A stretch of 64,000 bases of DNA from Bolinopsis microptera. Its lineage: Eukaryota; Ctenophora; Tentaculata; Lobata; Bolinopsidae. Location: the NCBI RefSeq assembly GCF_026151205.1, contig NC_087078.1, positions 19,197,765-19,261,764 of the forward strand, in the 5' to 3' direction. The translations under genes were made by a program, and so were the position numbers. Below the pieces are notes generated by a model that saw nothing but the letters and a program-made list of their open reading frames with translations, ran no database searches and was not told the DNA's origin. How positions within the stretch are numbered: the stretch's first letter is position 1; every line of letters starts with the position of its first letter. Shown here in pieces: positions 1-10,888 of this stretch.

Positions 1-353
1 CACGACTACTGCTATCCAGTTCTGCAACATGCACGACTACTGCTATCCAGTTCTGCAACATGCACGACTACTGCTATCCAGTTCTGCAACATGTACGACT
101 ACTGCTATCCAGTTCTGCAACATGCACGGCTACTGCTATCCAGTTCTGCAACATGCACGACTACTGCTATCCAGTTCTGCAACATGCACGACTACTGCTA
201 TCCAGTTCTGCAACATGCACGACTACTGCTATCCAGTTCTGCAACATGCACGACTACTGCTATCCAGTTCTGCAACATGCACGACTACTGCTATCCAGTT
301 CTGCAACATGCACGACTACTGCTATCCAGTTCTGCAACATGCACGACTACTGC
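1..353. repeat. 31-bp minisatellite, about 11 copies
   Basis: Direct tandem repeat of a 31-bp unit (core ctatccagttctgcaacatg), starting at or before the window edge. Because 31 is not a multiple of 3, the three forward frames all stay open and rotate through one another; these ORFs are not genes. The unit resembles the start of the exon-like sequence just downstream (ctgctatccattctgc at about 345), so it may derive from that exon edge. Confidence 0.95.
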
Positions 354-359
354 TATCCA

Positions 360-1001
360 TTCTGCGCCAACAATGAGTCAGGTATTTACAACTTGGATGG
401 TTGTAGTCCCACTTGTACTTACGGTCAATCCTCTAGTGACCAGCACAGCCAAGACTACTAGTACTACTACACCACATTATCTTACAGCTGCAGCCCAACA
501 AACAGTGTAAACGCAACTGGTATTGTGGGTAGATGTTCCTGCGAAGCTGGCCTGTACTGGTCGGGGGGTCACTGTCTACCTTGTCCAGCGTACAAGTACA
601 GTGCTGCTAACTCAGTGAACTGTACCCAGTGTCCTAACGGAGCTACCTCCACCCCTGGTTCAAGTAACTGTATTTGTTTTCTAGGACTGTACAAAAATGA
701 CACAGAGTGTATGGAATGTGGTGGGAACACTTTCAGTGTTCGGAACAGCACTTCTTGTACAAATTGTCCTGAAAACAGCACCGCCTCTCTCGACCACTGT
801 GCTTGTGTGTGTCAGGACAACTATATCTGGAACCCAGCCGGCAACAACTGCACTGAGACAAAGAAACACCACTCAGAGGAACCTTCAACCAACAGGACTA
901 CCACAGTGCCATCGAACAACGCCGCTCAACCACAAAGAAGAACATCACCCAAAACAACAAGCAGACACCAGCTCAAAACAATAACACACCACTGGGAATA
1001 A
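360..1001 (+). CDS. cysteine-rich ephrin-receptor-like repeat protein, partial, with one in-frame stop
   Basis: One forward frame reads Cys-rich protein from about 345 to a TAA at 999-1001, interrupted by a single TAG at 459-461. After the TAG it has the pattern C-x-C-x-GLYW..C..CPAYKYS..NSVNCTQCPNGATS..GSSNCICFLGLY, repeated twice, typical of the ephrin-receptor-like / GCC2-GCC3 extracellular Cys module. It then runs into a Thr/Pro/Asn-rich tail. Such modules occur in large secreted or membrane proteins, so this is probably one 3' exon of a gene whose body lies left of the window. A splice acceptor (ttatcttacag, ending 487) could start the exon after the TAG, but I found no donor between the array and the TAG in matching phase. 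An AATAAA lies near 1238. Product and function are not further assignable; the stop may mean a pseudogene, a polymorphism or a sequence error. Confidence 0.5.
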
Positions 1002-1048
1002 TACCTGACACCAGCCCCGCAAACACCGGACCACCAACTTGCTGTGTA

Positions 1049-1201
1049 GGGTACTGCGACAATTGACCCCCCGACAATTGACCCCTATGTAATTACACTG
1101 GGGTCAGGGTTAATTGTATTAACTTATATTGTCTGGGGGTCAATTGTCGGGGGGTCAATTGTCGGGGGGTCAATTGTCGGGGGGTCAATTGTCGCCCACC
1201 C
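1049..1201. mobile_element. MITE-like element with gacaattgacccc terminal inverted repeats
   Basis: Ends are inverted copies: left GGGTACTGCGACAATTGACC, and the reverse complement of the right end GGGTGGGCGACAATTGACC. An 8-9 bp direct repeat (gctgtgta/g) flanks it at 1041-1049 and 1202-1210, as expected for a target-site duplication. The interior holds further copies of caattgtcgggggg in both orientations. The 8-bp duplication suggests a hAT-type non-autonomous element; family is inferred. It lies in the presumed 3' UTR of the upstream exon. Confidence 0.65.
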
Positions 1202-4070
1202 GCTGTGTAGACGAGGAGGACATTTATGAGATGCCCGAATAAACTTGAGCACGTTATGAGTAAGGGTATTTGTACATATTTGCTAGTAATATCACTACCA
1301 TGATGTTACACCCGTTTAAGCAGATGATTGTTTGATAAACCGTTTATTTTTGTGAATTATGTCTCGAATAGAGTAAAGTAGTTCACTTTTAATTTCACCA
1401 AATTCAGTTTGTGAAGACTGCACTTGCTATTTTACCAAATTTATCATCTTTCAAGCAGAGTTAATGATCTTATTTTTCCCTACTTTTTATAAACTAATCT
1501 AGTTAATTGGTGATTGGACATATTATTGTACAACTTTTAGGTGCTTGGGTATTCCTAGAAATTTTTGTTTATGTGATTGTAGATCTTTCTAGAAAAAAAA
1601 ACATCTAGAAATGTAGTGAATTAGAATAGGGGTTATTTTCATAACATTTACATAGGGGTTATTTTCATAACTATCCATCATGTTACGCACTCGGAATCAT
1701 TATCCACCAGTTGTCGGCGGTATGACGTGTGCTATGTTGTTTTGTGCTTTGATTCAGTTTTACTTTTATTAAACGTAAAATTTTGATTGTTTGTCTTTTT
1801 TCAAAGAATTTGATCCATGGGCATGATGCATTAGCCATATGACGGACAAGTAAGGCGTTGTTTTTCATTTGATTTGATTTGATTGCGGGTACAAGAGCTC
1901 GTACCTGACGTTTATTTGACACCGTCACTCTATCTTAGGCTTAGAAATGTCTCGTGAGTTATTCACAAGACCAAAGCTGATGCTGACATCTTCTTCTTCG
2001 TGGGGCAGTGGTCTTTACTACTAAGGAATAGATCAAAACCACTATAAGATAGAGCATTGAAGCCCTGTGCTTACCCCGGTAAAGTTAATCTGTGAAGAAA
2101 GCAAGGTTAAGCCTTGTCCTCTCCACATTTGGTAATGCTGACATCAGTAACAATTACCTTGAATATACATTATAAAGCTCTTGCAGGTGAGTCTCGCTGC
2201 AAGTGCAATATGTTTACTGTTTAAACATATTGCAGCCCATCGACCACCCTTGTATATTATTTGCGCAATTAAGCAAACGCCGTGCTCTATAATATTATGT
2301 TTAAAGAAAACAAAAGGTGGTGACCAGTCCCAATTTCATTATGAGATCTCCAAAGCAGTAAAATGCGGTTATATTACATGATATTCACGTGTATTGGGTA
2401 AACCTTTATTAAGAACAAGCACGGGGTCATGCACAAAATGCGTTGATTTCTTTAGGGAAGCCTTTGATTATATGCACATAATTTGTCGGCATCAAACTTA
2501 TTCAAATTTGTAACTCCTTGCATTGTTCATACTAGCATTCAAACATTCGCAAGATATTGCTGTCATTAGCAAATGGAGCAGTTATGATCTAGTGACAATT
2601 CTCGTAAGGAACCGACTAGATTTGTGTATTTTAGGGATTGTCAGGCCTTTCCAGGTACTACAATCTTTAGTCTCTATTCTGAGAATATTCAAATATCCTC
2701 CAATTTAAGACTGATGCGTATATTTGTTGATTTTTCCTGATAATGAGGACCTTTATTGTGAGTTTTAAAACGTGATTGTAACTCAAGTATGTGACTTGTG
2801 GAGCACACATCGCTCAAAAGCAATCGCTAAGCAGGTCTCATAAAGACCAGGTGCACTGTATATCTTAATATAGGGCTTTTTCCTGAGGACAAATTACCAG
2901 TAGTTTACGTTTGTGTTGTGTGTTACGATACATCGTTTGATTTTTTCCATTCACACGTTTTTGTAAAAAAAGTAATAATGAAAGGTTACGAATGGTCGTT
3001 TTTGCAGAAAAACGTGGATTTTGCAGATAGCGGTAGGTGGGTCTGAATATGTTGTCATTCCTTCCTTCCTTTCGTTAGTTACCATGACAACTAGCCGCGT
3101 GCAGCGCGCGAGGATTACTTGCGGAGATGTGATGTATAGCTAGCCTGTGGTCAATGAATGCGCGGTGCAAGTGTATTCTAATGTATACTATGTAATATAT
3201 AGTATTAGGTAATAAGCCCAATTTGTACGTGACACAGTACGCGTAGTGTACTGATGTGTATAAAACATGAGTATAGTTATTTTTGCTTACAATTTCTTGA
3301 ATTACAGATACAAGTTAAGTTCTAGTTCTACGGCAATTTCAAGTGTTTCCCGTATTTGTTGGGTATGTTGGGTATTTATATTTATGTACGGGTATTTATA
3401 TTTATCAAACTTTATATTAGTAATTCTTCAATATTATAGTAAATATTAACCAGTGTACCAAAAGCTTGTCCCCAAACAACCAACAAATTATCTGTAGACC
3501 TCAAAGTTTTCGTAAACACGGGCAAGGGCGAATGTTTCTTTATGCAGCCAGGGGTGTATATTTGAGTTGCCCGAGAAATGAGGTTGCGAAACGTACGAGG
3601 GAAATAAACAATAAATTTTATACATAGTCATGTCATAATATTAATATGAGTTCCCTGTTTGCATTGGATCCCTCTGTTGAACGTTTAACATCACGAAATA
3701 TATCACGGACAGTATGGTTATTCAGATATTGACATAATACCAGGTCAGTAAATGAAACTCTAAAACAGCACTATAAGAAATTTCAAAAGACCATTATTGT
3801 CTGATTTATACAAAGCAAAGACAGTTTAAGTTGCTTGGCGTTTAAGAGGGGTATGATACAGAAGAAGGTATATAATATTCAGAACTCGTAATATCTTTAA
3901 ATAGCTTATAGCTTCGTTGCAACATTCTTTGAGGTCATTCTTTCGAAATAGTTGTCCTTTCAAAGAAATCGCTTTGTTTCATATCGATATTTTTTTAAAC
4001 AATGAGTCGAGGGTCAAGAATATGTACGATCTATTAAGGAACAGCAGTTTATAACATCATATGGATATTG
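1202..4070. other. gene-poor intergenic stretch
   Basis: No convincing exon on either strand. AT-rich, with a 24-bp direct duplication (ataggggttattttcataac) at about 1626-1672. Short ORFs here show no recognisable domain or splice context. Confidence 0.5.
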
Positions 4071-4078
4071 TTTAGTGT

Positions 4079-4470
4079 TCATGTGTTGTCGGAACATTGA
4101 CAACATCGTGACACTGTGTTGTCGGAACATTGACAACACCGTGACACTGTGTTGTCAGAACATTGACAACACCGTGACACTGTGTTGTCGGAACATTGAC
4201 AACACCGTGACACTGTGTTGTCGGAACATTGACAACACCGTGACACTGTGATGTCGGAACATTGACAACATCGTGACACTGTGTTGTCGGAACATTGACA
4301 ACATCGTGACACTGTGTTGTCGGAACATAGACAACATCGTGACACTGTGTTGTCGGAACATTGACAACATCGTGACACTGTGTTGTCGGAACATTGACAA
4401 CACCGTGACACTGTGTTGTCGGAACAGTGAAAACATCGTGACACTGTGTTGTCGGAACATTGACAACAAC
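4079..4470. repeat. 33-bp minisatellite with hairpin units, about 12 copies
   Basis: Each 33-bp unit contains gttgtcggaacattgacaac, an inverted repeat (GTTGTC/GACAAC, 8-nt loop), followed by a gtgacactgt spacer. A period divisible by 3 keeps frames open on both strands; these ORFs are repeat translation, not genes. Point differences (acc/atc, gtt/gat) distinguish the copies. Confidence 0.95.
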
Positions 4471-4619
4471 ATTTTGATTTATACCCTTTTGTGCTCCTCG
4501 TCCGGTCCCGACAAGCCGGAGGTACTTATACAAGACAGATATATAAGATATATAAGAAGGCCGGGTTACACTAGTATAAGATATATAACAGCTATACTCA
4601 GACATTGTTAGATCTGAGG

Positions 4620-6150
4620 ACCTTGAATGGAGTAATTCTATCAAGCTATTCCACCAAACCTCCTAAGTGCTTACTACTTACAATGGTAGTGACCTGGAAT
4701 GCTTTCTGCTTTGAGTTATCAGAGAGTTTAAGAGTTCCGCTTATCCTCACTATCAAAATATTACTATTTTATTAATTCTGTGGTGATATACCTCAATTTA
4801 TGTGGTGTGACATATCTGCCGTTTTCTGACAAAAGTGCTTAAGTAGACTAAGGTTCATTTTGTGCAAATTGACTTTAAAGATTTCAGTTCTGTAATTGCT
4901 CTGGGCTAGCTGCTGTCAAATTTAAACTGCACCCACTATGTTTCTAAGGTGCTTTGTCGACTGATTTATATTTTACATTGCCCGACAGCTTTAATAAATT
5001 AGAGGTTTTATTACAACAGCTTTCAAAAATGAGCACTTATATTTATCACTCGTAATTTTGTTTGCCCAATCGCTATGTCACTTACTTCAAAACTTCGAAC
5101 TTTATACTTTTTATCTATACTCTTTATGTTGGGCATCAATATTATACTTGATAATTTAGATGTTTTGTAAATCCTTCTTTTAGGAGACAGCTACGTATTG
5201 TTTATACCGCATATTTGATAATCTGTTCTTCGTATCAACTGTTAATGGACATATAACTTAATAACCATGATTCAAAATAAAGAAAATTCTCCAGACAAGA
5301 CTTCGTATCTCAGTGGGAGGATCTTTCCTACTTTAATACCACGAAAAATCATTTACATTCGGGGAAGCGTACTGATTACTGATAGCTAGGATTCGGTTCC
5401 AAATAGCGGTGGAGTAGGGTAATTACTAGTAGGGTGGTTAATTAAAAGTGTTTTCCGGAGAATCTACGTCAATATTAATGATTTTATAAGGCGGAGAATA
5501 TTCCAGGACTAAGTCAGAGCAAAATATACCCAATATATGACATGACGCGGGCCATTAAAATTTAAACATATCCATTTATTGCTAGACATTTACTATTAGT
5601 TCATTTTTCTTGTTTATAGCGGCTATGGATGAGTGGTATGGTTTGCTGGATATTTGCCAAGGAAATAGATCATTTAGGGACATTTATTTATAGCAGTTTT
5701 ACATTTATTTATAGCAGTTTTACACTCTGCAGATAGTTGTTACGTAGCAGTGCTACTCTTCCAAGTTCCAGCCTTCCTTAGTTATGATTAACTGATTTAT
5801 ATAATATAGCGACTTGATTAGAGCAGAGGCCAGAGGTCATGTGCACAGCTATAACAGGTCATGTGAAGCGTGTCAACTTCTTAAAGTGAGGAGCAATTCT
5901 TTGTCGGCAGAGTTCGCGTTTGCAGAGACTTCCTCACTTCCTGTTTGCATTCTTGATAACTTATCTCAAGGATACCAATTGAGAAGCGTTCGAGCTTATA
6001 TTATATTATAACCCTTTAACTTTTCTGTTTATTCAATTAACTTTTTACTTTCATTCTAAAGGTGCAACTTAGATTTGTTATTTAAACTAAGAATATAACT
6101 ATTAACTATATTGCATTCAGGAGCAGGTTAAAGAGCAGATACGTACTCTG
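4620..6150. other. intergenic, upstream of the GPCR gene
   Basis: No supported gene. Contains a short direct duplication (catttatttatagcagtttt) at about 5680-5722. Some of this may be promoter or 5' region of the receptor gene, but no specific element is identifiable. Confidence 0.4.
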
Positions 6151-6171
6151 TTTCCTTGATTTTTGTGAAGC

Positions 6172-7314
6172 ATGGTATTACCTCACAAACCAACAATAAA
6201 TGAGTCGGTTTTTGAACTGTATGCTGAATATGAATCTCAGTTTGGAGGACATCTCAACGTGGAAACCCAGCGGCCACTTTGGATAACATTCTTCTCTCTT
6301 GGAACAATCCTCGGTCTGATCGGCAACACAATAATCCTCATAGCAAGCAACCGGAGAGTCATCAAACTGGATAAAATCACAACAACCTTGATCTCTCATG
6401 TGGCAGTCCTGGATCTGATCAACACCCTTATCTTCATCTTCCCAACGTTCCTAACAGTAGCAACAGACCACTGGATGTTCGGCAAAGAGTTCTGCTACTT
6501 CCAGGTCTACACCCGCAACCCCTTCATCTACTGCAGCATGCTCCTTGTTTGTGCTCTCAACTGTAGTAAACTAGCCTCTGTTCTCCTGCCCTTCAGATCC
6601 ACTAACTGGAGTGTGAAACACGGTCACGTGACAGCTGGAGCCATGTGGCTCCTCTCAGTAGCATCTCTCCTACTCCTTATCACCAGCAGCTACACTGTCA
6701 TCTTCTTCTATCCCCTCATGAGTTGCGGGGTCATTCTCACTAATTATGCAATTAATATAATAGTTGAGAGCACGATACTGGTTGTGTGCATGGCGATTGT
6801 GGTGGGAACTACAGCCGGCCTCATTGTGATCGCGATCAGGCTGAACTTTCAGCGGGGCAGGGCCGCTAACTTACAAGGAATAATAACGGTTATCATTGTC
6901 GCCACGGTGTACTGCGCAAGCTTCCTACCAACAGTCGCGTACTCTGTTACCGAACTAATGATTGTTAATGAGATTATCAGCGATTCGGGCGGGTTTGTGG
7001 AGATTATAACCCGATTTTGCGCCATCATGAGACTGGTAATTTATCTGAACAATATCTCAAATGTTCTGATATACTATGCTTCCGTTATCAGTTTTCGGGA
7101 GTGGGTTAAGACTATGTTTTTGTCGCTGTTCATGCTCCATGATCGGGAGAGGTGTAACGAGTTCCTGAGACAGCGGGTAACTAACAGGGTCATACCTACG
7201 GTGAGAGACCACAGGACCCAGCAGGGGGTACATCTTGGTGAGAATACGGCGAGAAGTGAGATTGGCATGTTACAAGAGCTAGGAGAGGTCTCAAGAGCAA
7301 GGCACTCCTACTAA
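6172..7314 (+). CDS. intronless class A-like G-protein-coupled receptor
   Basis: 380 aa with seven hydrophobic segments, approximately 36-59, 71-97, 111-140, 153-180, 188-223, 235-261 and 279-303. Family landmarks: TM1 GN (51-52), TM2 D81 within AVLD, extracellular W101, C108 at the start of TM3 and C185 in loop 2 as the likely disulfide pair. TM6 has C-A-S-F-L-P (P253). The DRY motif at the end of TM3 is replaced by SKL (132-134) although the following VLLPFR context is kept, and TM7 reads NVLIYY instead of NPxxY. The C-terminal tail is basic and Ser/Thr-containing. Plasma-membrane receptor; ligand unknown. The ATG lies 1 nt after an acceptor-like tract (tttccttgatttttgtgaag), so a 5' splice or trans-splice is possible. 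Single coding exon. Family call strong, subfamily unknown. Confidence 0.85.
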   Translation: MVLPHKPTINESVFELYAEYESQFGGHLNVETQRPLWITFFSLGTILGLIGNTIILIASNRRVIKLDKITTTLISHVAVLDLINTLIFIFPTFLTVATDHWMFGKEFCYFQVYTRNPFIYCSMLLVCALNCSKLASVLLPFRSTNWSVKHGHVTAGAMWLLSVASLLLLITSSYTVIFFYPLMSCGVILTNYAINIIVESTILVVCMAIVVGTTAGLIVIAIRLNFQRGRAANLQGIITVIIVATVYCASFLPTVAYSVTELMIVNEIISDSGGFVEIITRFCAIMRLVIYLNNISNVLIYYASVISFREWVKTMFLSLFMLHDRERCNEFLRQRVTNRVIPTVRDHRTQQGVHLGENTARSEIGMLQELGEVSRARHSY

Positions 7315-7720
7315 CAGGCCACATTTCCAGATCCCTACATAATTTGTGAACGATCTCTGACTTATAATACAGGCACTATACTGTTGCGCGGAAAAACGGG
7401 AGTTTTCCAGAACCCTTCTGATTATTTTCATACGCACGTGAGTGAACTGTATTAACTAACAATGCTTAAATAATTTACTGATCGTTTCTGTTGTAACAAT
7501 GATAATTGTGTTTTGAAATTTGGTTTTTAAACCAAATTGATATGAATTTTTTTTTAATATGAATTTAAAAATGATATGAATTTAAAAATTCATATCAGTA
7601 AAATAGTTGTGATTAAATCTCGAGTACTGTGGTCTCTAATATATTAATTCATAATATTCGATCCAAATTTCCAGCTCGAGCATACTTTTAAGACCACATT
7701 AGTGTCACCATCCTGGATTA
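7315..7720. other. 3' flank of GPCR
   Basis: AT-rich, with short inverted and direct copies of atatgaattt at 7540-7600. No gene seen. Confidence 0.4.
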
Positions 7721-7778
7721 ATCAACCCAGAACGGAACAGCAGCTTACTCTAGCCTTGAAAACTATTAATCCACTTAC

Positions 7779-8165
7779 TTTGGCCTCTTCTTCAAGCTGA
7801 CCCTCCTTCTCCCCGTAGTACAGTGTCATATAGTGGAGCAGCTCATGTTCGTCTATAAACCCGTCCCCATTGTGGTCTAGAGTGTGGAAGAGCGTTTCCA
7901 GGCGCACGTGGTCCGCCTCCACGTGCTGCAGGGGCGTCTGCACGTGCTGCGGGGGAGTCTGCACGTGCTGCAGTGGTGTGCGCGCGCAGGGCACAGGGTC
8001 ATGTTCTTTAATACTATAATACCTCCGCCACTGAGTGCTGCGCGCTATAATTCCCGACAGCTTGCTGGAGGGAATTTGCGGGCACGAAGTTGCGGAGGTA
8101 TTATATTTTATAATACGTTCCGGTTCCGATTGCAGAAGGGGTGTAATCCGATACGTGCGCATCAT
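7779..8165 (-). CDS. EF-hand protein, first exon, with a mitochondrial-type leader
   Basis: Exon of 129 codons from ATG 8165 to a GTAAGT donor at 7778 (phase 0, after GAG GCC AAA). The last third is a canonical EF-hand loop, D-H-N-G-D-G-F-I-D-E-H-E, preceded by RLETLFHTL. The N-terminus is rich in Arg, Ser and Thr with few acids and has an RRYYS segment, resembling a mitochondrial presequence. Then come three near-repeats of TPLQHVQ. This layout (leader, calcium-binding N-domain) would fit the N-terminus of a calcium-regulated mitochondrial carrier, but no carrier exon was found, so that is only a suggestion. The downstream exons are not identified. Part of the leader is encoded by a 14-bp inverted repeat (8015-8028 / 8092-8105). 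Confidence 0.55.
8015..8105. repeat. short inverted repeat inside the EF-hand exon
   Basis: Perfect 14-bp arms (tataatacctccgc and its complement) separated by about 63 bp. Related fragments (ataataccctcgc, ggaaggtattata) recur at about 8245-8340. Could be a small MITE captured in the exon, or a foldback; no target duplication is obvious. Confidence 0.5.
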
Positions 8166-8651
8166 ACAATATAGTGTCTAATATATAGAACGCCAGTGTT
8201 ATTTGTTTTGAAACTTGCCGCCAGCCAGTCTGAGTCTGGGCTGATAATACCCTCGCTTCTCTTGCGGGAAAAATGAGCAAATTATCAGCCCTCGGTGTCC
8301 CCGAGTTTTAGTGGATATAATTCCCGGAAGGTATTATAACAGTCATTGCCTCACATAGGAACTGATGCTACTACACGTGTAAGAGAGTTAGATCTGCTGG
8401 ATATTCACAAGCGGGTATAAAGTCAGGGAAAGTTGCAAATCGGCGGCATTTTTACTTTCACACATCATAAGCGGAAATACAAAAACTAGAAGCATTACCA
8501 GAGGAATCAAAAATGTGAATGGAAAGAGCATAAGTGATTAGAGACGTAAGTGATTAGAGATTCCTGCAAATAGCAAATTCTGTGATCATTATTGAATTCA
8601 ATAGTAATTTTACTACATTTTAATATCCAGTGCATAAAACACATAATAGTA

Positions 8652-9158
8652 TTGGTTTACATGTCATTAGTAGTAGTAGTGGTTTACATGTCATTAGTAG
8701 TAGTAGTGGTTTACATGTCATTAGTAGTAGTAGTGGTTTACATGTCATTAGTAGTAGTAGTGGTTTACATGTCATTTGTAGTAGTAGTGGTTTACATGTC
8801 ATTAGTAGTAGTAGTGGTTTACATGTCATTAGTAGTAGTAGTGGTTTACATGTCATTTGTAGTAGTAGTAGTGGTTTACATGTCATTAGTAGTAGTAGTA
8901 GTGGTTTACATGTCATTAGTAGTAGTAGTGGTTTACATGTCATTTGTAGTAGTAGTAGTGGTTTACATGTCATTTGTAGTAGTAGTGGTTTACATGTCAT
9001 TAGTAGTAGTAGTGGTTTACATGTCATTTGTAGTAGTAGTGGTTTACATGTCATTAGTAGTAGTAGTGGTTTACATGTCATTAGTAGTAGTAGTGGTTTA
9101 CATGTCATTAGTAGTAGTAGTGGTTTACATGTCATTAGTAGTAGTAGTGGTTTACATT
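8652..9158. repeat. 27/30-bp minisatellite, 18-19 copies
   Basis: Unit ggtttacatgtcatt followed by (agt)n; copies differ by one extra agt triplet and by tta/ttt. All length changes are multiples of 3, so frames on both strands stay open as simple repetitive peptides (YMSLVVVVV, GLHVISSSS, MTCKPLLLL). No start context, signal or conserved domain; treated as repeat, not gene. Confidence 0.95.
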
Positions 9159-9209
9159 AGGATGCAAATTATTTGTAAAACTACATCAGCTCTGACTATT
9201 AACTAGATT

Positions 9210-10880
9210 GAAAGCCTACAAAGTTAGGCGAGAACGAAAAACAAAAAGCATCGGAGCTCTTGAAACCGGACGCTTGAAGTTGAACTACTCGCACATTTTA
9301 CACGGCACTATTAATGTACATCTGAAGCTGCTGCCAATTAACTAGCATGGAGATAAGGCTATTATCAAATAATGAACTACTTATGCGAGCTGGTATGGGT
9401 AATTTCTTGGGAAAGTTGTAACCAGTTATATAAGATTGTCATAATTTAAAGTAATTATGACCCATTATATGACCGTTATTTAAAAGCTTAACGTCTAATA
9501 TGATTTGTGTCGTTGCTTTAAGTGACCGTGCTCCATTATCATTGCGATAACAGCACAAGTCTGACTATAAAGTGATAAGAGATATTATGCAATCAAAATA
9601 TACAATATAAGTTTGACAGTATAACATATAAACTACAGTAGTGAATATTATCATACAGTAATCAGTAAACACGACTCCATCACTAAATCACTAAGCTTAC
9701 TTAACTACTACTACTTAACCCCCACTACTTAACTACTCCAGTAGCAACAGCGTTAATGTTACCTATAAAATGACGGACAGCAACATGTTCCTTGTATAGT
9801 TTGTTACATGTGTACAACTGCAATAGCTGGAAGAAGTGCCAATAAGGCTCGCGAAATTCGTAATATCTTGTTACGATTACAACAACAGTTCACCACAAAC
9901 ACTGAATTGTCAGCTTATATATTAAACAGATTTATTTATTTACATCTCTGAGAAGTGAGATGTAAATATGGTGTGTATAATGGAGCTTTAACTTTATAAT
10001 AAAACCAGCGATAGGTCGGTAAATATATAATATATAATAGCATGTCAAATGTAATGACTGAATAGCAGATAAGGTGGCTCAGTCGATGAGCGATGATGAC
10101 GTGAAATAGAGATGGTAATCGCATGAAATGCATACTTTGTGGATATCATAATGTGCATAATGTGTACACGGTGTACACTGTGTATAATTTGTACACTGTG
10201 TATAATGTGTGTAATGTGTATAATGTGTACACTGTGTTCACTGTGTACACTACTACATCTGCCACGTTGCCTGCTAAAGAATTAGCTAAGTGAAGTATCA
10301 AGTATAACAGTTTATGCTCTGATTTGGATCCTGGACCACTCAGGGAATTAAATGAGTTAAACTCACCATACTTTCGATTCTAACATCTATGATATTCCTA
10401 TGTACTGCCTATATCGTAACAAAATATATCAGATATAAATACTGAAACTTCAAAGCCTCATATATCATAAAAATGTCAATGATTTACAGTCTGACTTACA
10501 AAGTAAGACATGTTAAACGCAGCTAACTACATAATTCAAAATAAGGATTAATTCTTATTATAATCATTTTCATAATTATGCAATATGCAATACAAGATAT
10601 TATGCTTAGTATTCTGAGTAAGTGTTTGTCCCTGTGTTCTGTAGAATATATATTTAAGTATAGCAATGTTACTCAGGGGTAATCTCGAAGTTTCACATGA
10701 CGATGTCTTAAAAGCTCACTTACAATGTAAAAGTTAGAGCACTCTGCATAACAAAACAAACCAGCTTAGATCGCTAGTAAAATATTATTTATACAACCAG
10801 GCCAGCTCTGCTGTATATGCAGAAACAAAATCTAAACAAAATTACATATCTGTCAGACATGACTGTATTTGGCGGCTCTT
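9210..10880. other. intergenic, no gene seen
   Basis: AT-rich. A degenerate gtgtacactgtgtataat repeat lies at about 10150-10250. Remaining ORFs are short and featureless. Confidence 0.45.
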
Positions 10881-10888
10881 ATAAGGAC

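Noticed and set aside
1..353. CRISPR-like spacing of identical repeats
   Set aside because: Units are head-to-tail without unique spacers, in a eukaryotic context; same for all other arrays.
8592..9206. Long ORFs on both strands over the 27-bp repeat (poly-Val, poly-Ser, poly-Leu peptides)
   Set aside because: All length changes are multiples of 3 in a minisatellite, so open frames are automatic; no start context or domain.
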